Origin: JAPHSX01 sp050298555
GTDB taxonomy: Bacteria > Pseudomonadota > Gammaproteobacteria > Thiohalomonadales > Thiohalomonadaceae
DNA: 64,000 nucleotides
Reading direction: 5' to 3'
Assembly (NCBI GenBank): GCA_050298555.1
Contig: JBNKUL010000050.1
Location: 19,635 to 83,634 of the forward strand
Of this stretch, positions 1-9,572 are shown piece by piece. The position numbers were made by a program, and so were the translations under genes. The notes beneath the pieces were generated by a model. That model ran no database searches. It was not told where the DNA came from and saw nothing but the letters and a program-made list of their open reading frames with translations. Each line of letters opens with the position of its first letter. Position 1 is the first letter of the stretch.

Positions 1-370
1 CGATGAGATTGGCGTCCTTGGCCTGGTCGCCGCTCAGATTGTCGAGGAAGGCCTTGGTGCCGGAGCGGGCGATGGTGCCCAGATTCTCGACCACATCCTC
101 GCGGCTCATGCCGATACCGTTGTCGCGGATGGTGACGGTCCTGGCCTCCTTGTCGAACTCCAGCTGAATCTTCAGCTCCTGATCGCCCTCATACAGGGCA
201 TCATCGGAGAGGGCCTCGAAGCGCAGCTTGTCGCAGGCGTCAGAGGCGTTGGAGACCAGCTCGCGCAGGAAGATCTCCTTATTGGAGTAGAGGGAGTGGA
301 TCATCAGGTGCAGCAGCTGCTTTACCTCTGTCTCGAACCCCAGTGTCTCTTTGTGTGCATCCACGGTCAT
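1..370 (-). CDS. htpG: Molecular chaperone HtpG (Hsp90), N-terminal part
   Basis: The reverse strand encodes the first ~123 residues of bacterial Hsp90 and runs off the left edge. It starts MTVDAHKETLGFETEV, followed by the ATP-lid region with NKEIFLRELVSNASDAC (helix 1 with the Glu and Asn that contact ATP/Mg) and DNGIGMSREDVVENLGTIARSG, the GHKL Bergerat-fold nucleotide-binding motif. The ATG at 370 was chosen because a GGAGG lies about 11 bases upstream; in-frame ATGs at 379 and 388 would add only a few residues. HtpG is a cytosolic ATP-dependent foldase. It is divergent from pgm and shares a ~150-base intergenic region with it. Identity is certain; only the N-domain is visible. Confidence 0.95.
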   Translation of the reverse strand, partial: MTVDAHKETLGFETEVKQLLHLMIHSLYSNKEIFLRELVSNASDACDKLRFEALSDDALYEGDQELKIQLEFDKEARTVTIRDNGIGMSREDVVENLGTIARSGTKAFLDNLSGDQAKDANLI

Positions 371-518
371 TTCAACCATTTCCTCCATTTACAGCTCAGT
401 TATTTGGTTACGTCGGAACAAGTGCGGCTATTCTACCGGAATTCAAGAGTTTTTCTCTGGCCTGCCGATCGGCAATATGTTTGAATGCCCGCAACGCGAT
501 GGAACCGAATATAGAACA

Positions 519-2150
519 ATGCAAATCAATACCTTAGAGACCACCCCCTTCGACGATCAACGCCCCGGCACCTCCGGCCTGCGCAAGAAGGTCAGCGTAT
601 TTCAGCAGCCCCCCTACCTGGAGAACTTCGTCCAGGCGATCTTCGACACCCAGTCCGATCTGGCAGGCGGCACCCTGGTCGTGGGCGGCGACGGCCGCTA
701 CTACAACCGCGAGGCGGTACAGACCATCATCAAGATGGCCGCGGCCAACGGCGTCGCCCGCGTGCTGGTGGGGCGCGGCGGACTGCTCTCCACCCCGGCC
801 GCCTCCGCGGTAATCCGCAAATACCAGACCCAGGGGGGCATCATCCTTTCGGCCAGTCACAACCCCGGCGGCCCGGATGGAGACTTCGGCATCAAGTTCA
901 ATACCCCCAACGGCGGTCCCGCAGCCGAGGGGGTGACCGAGGCAATATTCGAACGCACCAAATCGATCCACGAGTACCGCATCATGGAGCTGCCCGACAT
1001 CGACATCGACGACCTCGGCGGGCAGACCCTGGGCAAACTGCACGTGGAGGTGATCGACCCGGTGGCCGACTATGCCGAACTGATGGAACAACTGTTCGAT
1101 TTCGATGCCATCCGCAACCTCATCTCGGGAGGCTTCCGCCTGCGCTTCGATGCGATGCACGCCATCACCGGCCCCTATGCCCACGAAATTCTTGAGCAGC
1201 GCCTCGGCGCCCCAGCGGGCAGCGTGATTAACGGTGAGCCGAGACAGGATTTCGGTGGCGGTCACCCCGACCCCAATCTCACCTACGCCAAAGAGCTGGT
1301 GGCTGAGATGTTCGGCGAGAATGCCCCCGATCTAGGCGCCGCCTCTGACGGCGACGGCGACCGCAACATGATCCTCGGCGACAACTTTTTCGTCACCCCC
1401 TCCGATTCACTGGCGGTGATCGCCGCCAATGCCGAACTCATCCCCGGCTACCAGGGCCGACTCATGGGCGTGGCCCGCTCCATGCCTACCTCCGGTGCCG
1501 TAGACAAGGTGGCTGAGAAGCTGGGTATCGACTGCTTCGAGACCCCTACCGGCTGGAAGTTCTTCGGCAACCTGCTCGATGCCGGCCGCATCCTCTTCTG
1601 CGGCGAAGAGAGCTTCGGTACCGGCTCCGACCACGTGCGTGAAAAGGACGGTCTATGGGCGGTGCTCGCCTGGCTCAACATCCTCGCGGTGCGCAAGCAG
1701 TCGGTGGCCGAGATTATGCAGGCCCACTGGGCCGAGTACGGCCGCAACTACTATACCCGCCACGACTACGAAGCGGTCGATAGCGAGGCGGCCAACGGCT
1801 TGATGCAACACGTCGAGTCACAGCTCGCCGGGCTGGTTGGTCAACAACTTGGCGGTTACACGGTCAGCTACGCCGACAACTTCGCCTACACCGACCCGGT
1901 GGACGGCAGCGAGAGCAGTCAGCAAGGGCTGCGCATCGGCTTCGAGGATGACTCACGCATCATCTTCCGCCTCTCCGGCACCGGCACTGCCGGGGCCACC
2001 ATTCGTATCTATATCGAGAAGTATGAGGCCGATGTAGCGAAGCAGGCGATGGATGCGCAGGAGGCGTTGGCCGAATTGATTGGTGTGGCGGGGAGTATCT
2101 CCGAATTGCGGGAGAGAACCGGGCGGGAGAGGCCTACGGTTATTACGTAA
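519..2150 (+). CDS. pgm: Phosphoglucomutase (alpha-D-glucose-1,6-bisphosphate dependent)
   Basis: 543-residue enzyme interconverting glucose-1-phosphate and glucose-6-phosphate, the entry and exit point for the glycogen and sucrose genes further along. Visible motifs are the catalytic phosphoserine loop SASHNPGG, the metal loop DGDGDR, the sugar loop GEESFG and the C-terminal phosphate-binding RLSGTGTAGATIRIYIE. Length and motif order match the PGM1-like family of eukaryotes and Agrobacterium, not the short PGM/PMM type. The reading frame is open well upstream, but the ATG at 519 (MQINTLETTPF) fits the family's usual N-terminus. It is divergent from htpG and followed 67 bases later by ppsA on the same strand, so co-transcription is possible. 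Substrate choice is inferred from family length and motifs. Confidence 0.95.
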   Translation: MQINTLETTPFDDQRPGTSGLRKKVSVFQQPPYLENFVQAIFDTQSDLAGGTLVVGGDGRYYNREAVQTIIKMAAANGVARVLVGRGGLLSTPAASAVIRKYQTQGGIILSASHNPGGPDGDFGIKFNTPNGGPAAEGVTEAIFERTKSIHEYRIMELPDIDIDDLGGQTLGKLHVEVIDPVADYAELMEQLFDFDAIRNLISGGFRLRFDAMHAITGPYAHEILEQRLGAPAGSVINGEPRQDFGGGHPDPNLTYAKELVAEMFGENAPDLGAASDGDGDRNMILGDNFFVTPSDSLAVIAANAELIPGYQGRLMGVARSMPTSGAVDKVAEKLGIDCFETPTGWKFFGNLLDAGRILFCGEESFGTGSDHVREKDGLWAVLAWLNILAVRKQSVAEIMQAHWAEYGRNYYTRHDYEAVDSEAANGLMQHVESQLAGLVGQQLGGYTVSYADNFAYTDPVDGSESSQQGLRIGFEDDSRIIFRLSGTGTAGATIRIYIEKYEADVAKQAMDAQEALAELIGVAGSISELRERTGRERPTVIT

Positions 2151-2217
2151 CGGTTCTTGCCATCCCCCCAATACCCCATACACTCTGGTTAATACAAAGT
2201 AATCAGGGAAAGCCGTA

Positions 2218-4596
2218 ATGCAGTATGTAAAGCGCTTCAACGAGCTGGGGATTAACGATGTACCCGTCGTAGGCGGCAAAAACGCCTCCCTCGGCGAGAT
2301 GTACCAGGCACTCAGTGGCGAGGGGATCAAGGTGCCCAACGGCTTCGCCACCACCGCCGACGCCTACCGCCTCTATATCGAACACAACGGGTTGCACGAG
2401 AAAATCGCCGATGAACTAAAGGCGCTGGACACCCACGATGTGAATGCCCTCCAAATCTCTGGTGCCAAGATCCGCCAGTGGATCATGCACGGCAAGATGC
2501 CCGAGGCCCTGGCCGCCGAGATTCGAGCGGCCTACAAAGAGGTGGAGGCCGAATATGGTGAGAACACCGATGTGGCGGTGCGCTCCTCGGCCACCGCCGA
2601 AGACCTGCCCACCGCCTCCTTCGCCGGGCAGCAGGAGACCTACCTCAACATCCGCGGCACCACCAACCTGCTGGCCACCTGCAAGCAGGTGTTCGCCTCA
2701 CTCTTCACCGATCGCGCCATCTCCTACCGCGTCGACCAGGGCTTCACCCACATGGATGTAGCGCTCTCCATCGGCGTACAGAAGATGGTGCGTTCGGACA
2801 AGGCCGCCTCAGGGGTGATGTTCTCCATCGATACCGAATCGGGCTTTCGCGATGTGGTCTTCATTACCTCCGCCTACGGCCTGGGCGAAAACGTGGTGCA
2901 GGGGGCGGTCAATCCGGACGAGTTCTACGTCTTCAAACCAACCCTGGCCGAGGGTAAGCGCCCTATCCTGAAGCGACAGCTGGGCGAGAAGGCGATTAAA
3001 ATGATCTACACCTCCGACCCGATGGCGGGGATGTCGACTTACAACGTGCGGGTACGGCTGGAGGAGCGACGCCAGTTCTCCATCGAAGACGAGGAGGTAC
3101 TGCAGCTGGCGCGCTACGCCGCCGCCATTGAGCGCCACTACGGCCGTCCCATGGATATCGAGTGGGCCAAGGACGGCGACACGGGCGAGCTCTACATCGT
3201 GCAGGCGAGGCCGGAGACGGTGAAGTCAGCCGCCGATGTGAACATTCAGGAGATCTACCACCTGCGCTCCCGCGGCCCGGTCCTCACCACCGGCAAGAGC
3301 GTGGGGCAGAAGATCGCCACCGGCCAGGCTCGGGTGATCCTGGAGGCCTCGCACATGAACGAGCTCAAACCGGGCGAGGTGCTGATCACCGACATCACTG
3401 ATCCGGACTGGGAACCGGTGATGAAGATCGCCTCGGCCATCGTCACCAACCGCGGGGGACGCACCTGCCACGCGGCGATCATCGCCCGCGAGCTAGGCAT
3501 CCCGGCGGTAGTCGGCACCGGCGACACCACCCAGACGATACAGACCGGACAGTGGGTCACCGTCTCCTGCGCCGAGGGGGACGCCGGTTTCGTCTACGAG
3601 GGGATCCAGGAGTTCGAAATTGAGCACATCGACCTCGGTACCCTCAAGAAACCGCAAACCCGGATCATGCTCAACCTGGGCAATCCGGAGCAGGCCTTCG
3701 AGATCTCGCGCCTGCCCGCCGATGGTGTCGGTCTGGCACGGCTGGAGTTCATCATCAACAACGCCATTAAGGTCCACCCGCGTGCCCTTATCGAATTCAA
3801 CTCGCTGGACGAAGAGACACAGCTGAAGATCGAGAAGATCACCGCCGGTTACCCCTCGCCGCGCGACTTTTTTGTCGAGCGACTGGCCGAGGGGGTAGGC
3901 ACCATTGCCGCCGCCTTCTACCCTCGCCCGGTGATCGTGCGACTCTCCGATTTCAAGTCGAACGAATACGCCCAACTGGTGGGGGGCGAGCGCTTCGAGC
4001 CGAAGGAGGAGAACCCGATGATCGGCTTCCGCGGCGCCTACCGCTATCCCTCGCAGGATTTCGCCGAGTCCTTCTCCCTGGAGTGCCAGGCGATGAAGGC
4101 GGTACGCGAGCTGATGGGGCTGGACAACGTCGCCCTGATGGTGCCCTTCGTCCGTAGCGTCGACGAGGGGAAACGGGTGCTTGAGCTCATGGAGAAGAAC
4201 GGCCTCAGGCGCGGCGACAACGGACTCAAGGTCTACATTATGTGTGAGATCCCCGCCAACGCCCTGCTCGCCGACGACTTCCTCGAACACTTCGACGGCT
4301 TCTCCATCGGCTCCAACGACCTCACCCAGCTCACCCTGGGCGTGGACCGAGATTCCGGGCTGGTAACCGGCATCGACGAGCGCAACCCGGCGGTGCTCAA
4401 GCTGATGGAGATCGCCATTGAGGCCTGCCACCGCCACGGCAAATATGTCGGGATATGTGGGCAGGCCCCCTCCGACTTCCCAGAGATCACCGAGTGGCTG
4501 GTGGCACACGGTATCGAGTCGATCTCGCTCAATCCGGACAGCGTCCTCAATATGACGCAGGTGGTACTGGAGATGGAACGGCGGACAAAAAAATAG
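2218..4596 (+). CDS. ppsA: Phosphoenolpyruvate synthase
   Basis: 792 residues, normal length for PEP synthase, which makes PEP, AMP and phosphate from pyruvate and ATP (gluconeogenic step). The N-terminal ATP-grasp domain carries VPVVGGKNASLGEM and RSSATAEDLPTASFAGQQET. The central swivelling domain has the phosphohistidine motif TNRGGRTCHAAIIARELGIP. The C-terminal PEP-binding barrel has IMCEIPANALL, GFSIGSNDLTQLTLGVDRDSG and the catalytic Cys in GICGQAPSD. The start at 2218 has a purine-rich stretch AGGGAAAG just upstream. A PEP-forming enzyme next to pgm fits an autotroph that builds hexose from C3 units. No PSRP regulator gene is adjacent. Identification is secure. Confidence 0.97.
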   Translation: MQYVKRFNELGINDVPVVGGKNASLGEMYQALSGEGIKVPNGFATTADAYRLYIEHNGLHEKIADELKALDTHDVNALQISGAKIRQWIMHGKMPEALAAEIRAAYKEVEAEYGENTDVAVRSSATAEDLPTASFAGQQETYLNIRGTTNLLATCKQVFASLFTDRAISYRVDQGFTHMDVALSIGVQKMVRSDKAASGVMFSIDTESGFRDVVFITSAYGLGENVVQGAVNPDEFYVFKPTLAEGKRPILKRQLGEKAIKMIYTSDPMAGMSTYNVRVRLEERRQFSIEDEEVLQLARYAAAIERHYGRPMDIEWAKDGDTGELYIVQARPETVKSAADVNIQEIYHLRSRGPVLTTGKSVGQKIATGQARVILEASHMNELKPGEVLITDITDPDWEPVMKIASAIVTNRGGRTCHAAIIARELGIPAVVGTGDTTQTIQTGQWVTVSCAEGDAGFVYEGIQEFEIEHIDLGTLKKPQTRIMLNLGNPEQAFEISRLPADGVGLARLEFIINNAIKVHPRALIEFNSLDEETQLKIEKITAGYPSPRDFFVERLAEGVGTIAAAFYPRPVIVRLSDFKSNEYAQLVGGERFEPKEENPMIGFRGAYRYPSQDFAESFSLECQAMKAVRELMGLDNVALMVPFVRSVDEGKRVLELMEKNGLRRGDNGLKVYIMCEIPANALLADDFLEHFDGFSIGSNDLTQLTLGVDRDSGLVTGIDERNPAVLKLMEIAIEACHRHGKYVGICGQAPSDFPEITEWLVAHGIESISLNPDSVLNMTQVVLEMERRTKK

Positions 4597-4826
4597 CGCG
4601 GTGTGAATCGCGCTTAAGAGGGATATCTCAACAAGGAGTATAATAAAGCTGACTGCCCCTCTCGGGGTGGGGGGTATACCAAGTCCCCCGTCGCCAGCAG
4701 GGTCATCATCGCCGTTGCGGGCATGGCGCCACACCGGAATTTGTCCTGTAAGCTTGTCGGTGTTTGTCCTACAAACAATACGGGCCGCTTCAGGGCGCCT
4801 CGTTCTCGTTAAAGCCCGGCAGTCGG
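4597..4826. other. Intergenic region with short repeats, no gene seen
   Basis: 230 bases between the convergent 3' ends of ppsA and the FabMG-like gene. It holds a CCCC-TCT-GGGG hairpin near 4655, two related segments about 23 bases apart (CGGAATTTGTCCTGTAAG near 4735 and CGGTGTTTGTCCTACAAA near 4758), and a small palindrome GTTTGTCCTACAAAC at 4762-4776. No credible reading frame and no classic hairpin plus T-run terminator was found. It could be a decayed repetitive element or the 3' regions of both genes. Confidence 0.4.
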
Positions 4827-6143
4827 CTAACCGTGCATCCGATTCAGCTGCCTGGCGATGATATCGTGGTTGAGCCACAGTACCGGGGCGCTGGGTGCCG
4901 ACATCTCGTGGAACATCAGCGGGCCGGTCCCCTCCAGCACCAGGGCGCTGAGCAGGTCGGTCACCAGTGCCTTTCGGTCCTTGTGCAGGGCGGTGATCGC
5001 CTCGGAGGTACCGACCATCACCTCGGCCAGCTCCTCGGTGTTATCCATCGGCCACGCCTCGTAGTTGCGAAACTCGGTGATCACGCCGTGATCGTTATAA
5101 TCGACGATCTTCTGCAGCAGTTCTTCCAGCGAGGTGTCCTCGTTGAGCAGTTCGCGACACGCCTGCCACTGCTGCTCGGCCCACTCGCCACCGCCCTCCT
5201 TCTTCAGCGCCTTGAGCAGCGGGAACAGGGAGAGTTCGACGCCGACGAAGATGTCGGAGGAGTTGGTGCGGATCTCCGGGCAGTTGAACACGGTCGCCTT
5301 CACCCCCTGCTCCCACGCCTCTTCGGCGACGCGCTCCAGGCGCATCTTGGCGTAACCCTGGGTGTAGTTGGTGTAGGTCTGCCACTCATACTCACCGTTG
5401 AGCAGAATCTCGGTACCGTGGTAGCCGTAGGCGCTGTAGCGCACCTGACCACCCGAGGCCTGCAGGCGTTCACGCAACGCCGCAGTCCCCTCGATGAGGT
5501 ATTGGAAGGTGTTGGCGGTCACCTCGTCGAAGTTCATCAGGATGAGTTTGCCCAGGTCGCTGTCGAGCAGCGCCCGCGACGACATAAAGCGCTTACCACG
5601 CCCCTTGTAGATGCGGTTGGCGATGGCGAGGAAGACCTTCACCTTGGGGATACCGCCGGCCATGGTGTGGGCAAAGTAGGCATTAGCGCCATCCGGGATC
5701 ACCCCCTCCAGCTCGGCCACTACCTGGGCAAGGGAGTCCTTGAAGCGCTGCACACCCACCTCGCGGCAGCGTTCGATCTGCGCCCAGTCGAGCTTCTCCT
5801 CCTGCCAGTTCTTGATGGTCATGGTGGCCAGCAGGTCAGTGGGATTGGGCTCACCCTCAGGGGCATCGAGGTCGAACCCGGCCATCATCGGTACGTTGAT
5901 GATGCGTCCGCCCAGATTGGCCTCGGCCTCAGCGTGCTCCTCGGGAGTGAGGGGACGCAAGCGGTTATCCTCGTCGCGACGGCCGACGGTGATACCGACG
6001 ATGGTCATGCCGGCGGCACGGGCCTCGTCGATCAGGCCGTTGACATAACCGCGGCCAAACAACTCACCGAAGAGGACGAAGACGTCCCCCTGCTTGAAGA
6101 TATTCTGTTGCGGTATTTCACGAAGTGGCGTCAACTTGGTCAT
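4827..6143 (-). CDS. Enoyl-ACP reductase FabMG-like protein
   Basis: 438-residue soluble protein without signal peptide or membrane segments. The N-terminus (MTKLTPLREIPQQNIFKQGDVFVLFGELFGRGYVNGL) has the look of a Rossmann-type dinucleotide fold (VLFGELFGRGYVNGLIDEA, then a beta strand MTIVGITVGRRD). A Tyr-rich central segment includes RYSAYGYHGTEILLNGEYEW. From memory of the family this resembles the proteins annotated as FabMG-type enoyl-ACP reductases, described first from metagenomic screens; that assignment is recognition rather than motif proof. The ATG at 6143 is preferred over one at 6185 because the latter only adds a poorly conserved-looking lysine/glutamine-rich stub. It stands alone, convergent with ppsA and with its own upstream region. 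Fatty-acid reduction is an inference; it could be another SDR-like oxidoreductase. Confidence 0.55.
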   Translation of the reverse strand: MTKLTPLREIPQQNIFKQGDVFVLFGELFGRGYVNGLIDEARAAGMTIVGITVGRRDEDNRLRPLTPEEHAEAEANLGGRIINVPMMAGFDLDAPEGEPNPTDLLATMTIKNWQEEKLDWAQIERCREVGVQRFKDSLAQVVAELEGVIPDGANAYFAHTMAGGIPKVKVFLAIANRIYKGRGKRFMSSRALLDSDLGKLILMNFDEVTANTFQYLIEGTAALRERLQASGGQVRYSAYGYHGTEILLNGEYEWQTYTNYTQGYAKMRLERVAEEAWEQGVKATVFNCPEIRTNSSDIFVGVELSLFPLLKALKKEGGGEWAEQQWQACRELLNEDTSLEELLQKIVDYNDHGVITEFRNYEAWPMDNTEELAEVMVGTSEAITALHKDRKALVTDLLSALVLEGTGPLMFHEMSAPSAPVLWLNHDIIARQLNRMHG

Positions 6144-6277
6144 AGGGCACTCTTGCTCTCGGTTCTGTTTATCCACCGCGGCCATCCCCCCGGACGCCCA
6201 GATGCGGTGTCAATTAGACAGGGAGTATACCGCAACTCCCCCGCGCCTTTCACCGCAAAAAACCGTGACCCAGCATG

Positions 6278-6305
6278 AAAAAAGGCGCCGAAACGGCGCC
6301 TTTTT
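6278..6305 (-). terminator. Rho-independent terminator after the RND operon
   Basis: Stem GGCGCCG-AAA-CGGCGCC at 6284-6300 flanked by an A-run on the left and a T-run on the right, so it can work in both directions. It lies 18 bases beyond the stop codon of the minus-strand RND gene, which it most probably serves. Confidence 0.85.
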
Positions 6306-6323
6306 ACTCCCTCGCGCTCAGAC

Positions 6324-9300
6324 CTAAGCGGCCATGCGCTTGTACATCACCGCGTAGTACATCACCGGGATGACGATGAGGGTGAGGATGGTCGAGACCA
6401 GGATACCGAAGATCAACGATACCGCGAGGCCGCTGAAGATCGGGTCGTCGAGGATGAAGAAGGCCCCCATCATCGCCGCCACCCCGGTCAACACGATGGG
6501 CTTGGCGCGCACCGCACTGGAGTTGATCACCGCCCGCTCGAAGGGGGTCCCCTCCTCCACCTGCTGGTTGATGAAGTCGACCAGCAGGATGGAGTTGCGC
6601 ACGATAATACCCGCCAGAGCGATCATCCCGATCATCGAGGTGGCGGTGAACTGGGCATCGATCCCCATGGCATTGAGCAGGGCGTGACCCGGCATTACCC
6701 CGATCACGGTGAGCGGGATCGGCGCCATGATGACGATCGGCACCAGGTAGCTACGGAACTGTGCCACTACCAGCAGGTAGATGAGGATCAGTCCCACACC
6801 GTAGGCAATACCCATGTCGCGGAAGGTCTCGTAGGTGACCTGCCACTCACCGTCCCACTTGACGCTGTAGTCGTAGGGATTCTCCGGCGGGTTGATGAAG
6901 TTCTGCTCCAGCGGCTTGCCGTCGTCCAGCGGATCCTCGGCAAGCTGTCCCACCATGTCGAACATGCCGTAGAGCGGGCTGTCGAGTTCACCGGCCATGT
7001 CGCCGGTGACGAACACCACCCGCTGCAGGTCCTTGTGGTAGATGGCGTTCTCACGTTCGGTCTTCACTACCGAGGCGATCTCGGAGAGCGGTACCAGCTC
7101 TCCGCGGGTGCTGCGCAGGCGCAGGTTGAGGATGGTGTTGATATCCGCCTTGTCGGCCACCGAGAACTCCATGCGGATCGGCACCGGGTACTTGGCGTTA
7201 ACGTCGTGCAGGAAGCTCACATCCTCACCGGAGAGGGCGGCATAGACCGCGGCCACCACCTTCTGCTGCGGCACACCGAGCAGCGCCGCCTTCTGCTGGT
7301 CCACCTTAAGGATCAGCTTCTCAGCGGGTGCCTCGACACTATCATCGATATCAATGATGTCGTCGGTCGACTCGAACACCGTGCGTACCGACTTGGCCAC
7401 CGCGATCTGGCCCTGATAATCGATACCGTAGATCTCGGCCACCAGCGGCGACTGCACCGGTGGGCCAGGCGGAACCTCTACCACCTTGACGTTGGCGTTG
7501 TAACGCTTGCCGATCGCCTGTAAGGGGTCGCGCACCGCCAGGGCCACCTCGTGGCTCTTGCGATCACGGTGGTGCTTGTCCACCAGGTTGACCTGGATAT
7601 CAGCCACCGTGGCGCCCTCGCGCAGGTAATACTGGCGCACCAGGCCGTTGAAGTTGATCGGTGAGGCGCTGCCGGCGTAGACCTGGTAGTCGGTCACCTC
7701 GGGCACGGTGGCCAGGTAGCCGCCCAGCTCGCTCATCACCCGCGCGGTCTGCTCCACGCTGGTGCCCTCGGGCATATCAACCACCACCTGGAACTCCGAC
7801 TTATTGTCAAAGGGAAGCATCTTAAGCACCACCGCCTTGAACGGCACCAGAGCCACAGAGAAGGTGATCAACAAGACGATGGCGACTGCCATGCCCCAAC
7901 GAGATTTACGTCCATCACGACCACGCAGGAAGGGTCCGACCGCACGCTCGAACAGGCGGTACATCTTGCTGTCGCCCGACTCCCCATGCTCGTGGTGGAA
8001 TTCGGCCTTGGCCAGCACCACGTTGGACATCCACGGCGTGACGATAAAGGCGACCGCCAGTGAGATCAGCATACCGATGGAGGCGTTGATCGGGATCGGG
8101 CTCATATAGGGGCCCATCAGGCCGGTGACGAAGGCCATCGGCAACAGCGCGGCGATCACGGTGAAGGTGGCGAGGATGGTGGGACCACCCACCTCGTCGA
8201 CCGCCAGCGGGATCGCCTCCAGCAGCTTCTTGCCCCCCATCGACATGTGACGGTGGATGTTCTCCACCACCACGATAGCATCGTCCACCAATATACCGAT
8301 GGAGAAGATGAGGGCGAACAACGAGACCCGATTGAGGGTAAAGCCCCAGGCCCAGGAGGCGAACAGGGTAATGGCCAGGGTAATGACCACCGCCAAACCG
8401 ACGATAAAGGCCTCACGGTAGCCGAGGGCGAACAGCACCAGCACCACCACCGACAGGGTGGCGAAGATCAACTTCTGGATCAGCTTTTTCGCCTTCTCAT
8501 CGGCGGTGGCACCGTAGTCACGGGTCACCGTCACCTCCACCCCGTCGGGGACGAAGGTGCCCTTCAGCGCCTCGAAGCGCTCGATAACCTGCTGCGCAAT
8601 CTGCACCGCATTGGTTCCCGGCTGCTTGGCGATGGCCACGGTCACGGCGGGGAAGTTACCCTCAGCGGCAATACCCTTGCTCTGCGCCGCCGGGCCGGTT
8701 CCAAACCAGACGTACTGCTCTGGCTGGTCGGCACCGAGTCTAATCTCTGCAACATCGCGCAAGTAGATGGGTTTACCTTCACGCACCCCTACCACCAGGG
8801 AACGTACCTCTTCGGCAGTGGTGAGGAAGGTCCCGGCCTGCACCGGGATCTCCCGGTTGCCGCTAACCAGCGACCCGGAAGGTTGGGTGGCATTGCTCAC
8901 CATCAGGGCATTGCGCAGGTCGTCCATTGCCAGGCCGTACCCGGCCAGGCGCATCGGGTCCAGGGTGACATGAACCACCCGGTCGGGGCCGCCGATGGTG
9001 TAGATGTCGCGGGTACCCTTGACGCGCTTGAGCTCAGCCTCTACCGCGTGGGCAACACGCTGCAGTTCGTGGGTACCGACGTTTTCGTCCTCGCTCCACA
9101 GGGTGAGGGTGACGATCGGCACATCGTCGATCCCCTTGGGCTTGATGATGGGCTGCATCACGCCCAGGTTGGGCGGCAGCCAGTCCTCCTTGGAGAAGAC
9201 GGCATTGTAGAGGCGCAGGATGGCGGCAGTACGGTCCTCACCCACCTTATATTGCACGGTCAGCACTGCCATGCCGGGGCGCGAGACCGAGTAGACGTGC

Positions 9301-9572
9301 TTCACCCCCTCGATCTCCGAAAGGATCTGCTCGGCAGGCAGTGCCACCAGGTTCTCCACCTCACTGGCGGAGGCCCCCGGATAGGCAATAAAGACGTTGG
9401 CGAAGGTCACATTGATCTGCGGCTCCTCCTCGCGTGGTGTGATCATCACTGCGAACAGCCCCAGCAGGAAGCCGACCAGCGCCAATAACGGCGTGATCTC
9501 CGTGGTCAGGAAGTTGCGGGCGACACTGCCCGAAATACCGAGCTTCTGTTTCGTTGTTGCTTTCATCGTCAT
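6324..9572 (-). CDS. RND efflux transporter permease subunit (inner-membrane pump)
   Basis: 1082 residues, the usual size of AcrB/CusA-type trimeric pumps that export compounds using the proton motive force. The N-terminal helix follows FLTTEITPLLALVGFLLGLFAVM; two large periplasmic loops flank the central membrane block. In that block the helix-4 segment VSLFALIFSIGILVDDAIVVVENIHRH carries the paired Asp residues of the proton relay. A second block near the C-terminus contains MIALAGIIVRNSILLVDFINQQ. The periplasmic PREEEPQINV opening is typical of the HAE2-like branch found with single adaptor genes rather than AcrB itself. The ATG overlaps the stop of the adaptor gene (ATGA), indicating translational coupling. 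No outer-membrane TolC is present in the window, so one must be borrowed. Substrate cannot be read from sequence. Confidence 0.93.
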   Translation of the reverse strand: MTMKATTKQKLGISGSVARNFLTTEITPLLALVGFLLGLFAVMITPREEEPQINVTFANVFIAYPGASASEVENLVALPAEQILSEIEGVKHVYSVSRPGMAVLTVQYKVGEDRTAAILRLYNAVFSKEDWLPPNLGVMQPIIKPKGIDDVPIVTLTLWSEDENVGTHELQRVAHAVEAELKRVKGTRDIYTIGGPDRVVHVTLDPMRLAGYGLAMDDLRNALMVSNATQPSGSLVSGNREIPVQAGTFLTTAEEVRSLVVGVREGKPIYLRDVAEIRLGADQPEQYVWFGTGPAAQSKGIAAEGNFPAVTVAIAKQPGTNAVQIAQQVIERFEALKGTFVPDGVEVTVTRDYGATADEKAKKLIQKLIFATLSVVVLVLFALGYREAFIVGLAVVITLAITLFASWAWGFTLNRVSLFALIFSIGILVDDAIVVVENIHRHMSMGGKKLLEAIPLAVDEVGGPTILATFTVIAALLPMAFVTGLMGPYMSPIPINASIGMLISLAVAFIVTPWMSNVVLAKAEFHHEHGESGDSKMYRLFERAVGPFLRGRDGRKSRWGMAVAIVLLITFSVALVPFKAVVLKMLPFDNKSEFQVVVDMPEGTSVEQTARVMSELGGYLATVPEVTDYQVYAGSASPINFNGLVRQYYLREGATVADIQVNLVDKHHRDRKSHEVALAVRDPLQAIGKRYNANVKVVEVPPGPPVQSPLVAEIYGIDYQGQIAVAKSVRTVFESTDDIIDIDDSVEAPAEKLILKVDQQKAALLGVPQQKVVAAVYAALSGEDVSFLHDVNAKYPVPIRMEFSVADKADINTILNLRLRSTRGELVPLSEIASVVKTERENAIYHKDLQRVVFVTGDMAGELDSPLYGMFDMVGQLAEDPLDDGKPLEQNFINPPENPYDYSVKWDGEWQVTYETFRDMGIAYGVGLILIYLLVVAQFRSYLVPIVIMAPIPLTVIGVMPGHALLNAMGIDAQFTATSMIGMIALAGIIVRNSILLVDFINQQVEEGTPFERAVINSSAVRAKPIVLTGVAAMMGAFFILDDPIFSGLAVSLIFGILVSTILTLIVIPVMYYAVMYKRMAA

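Noticed and set aside
351..518. N-terminal extension of Pgm
   Set aside because: The frame is open but the added residues have no similarity to Pgm and overlap the htpG start; the ATG at 519 gives the normal family length.
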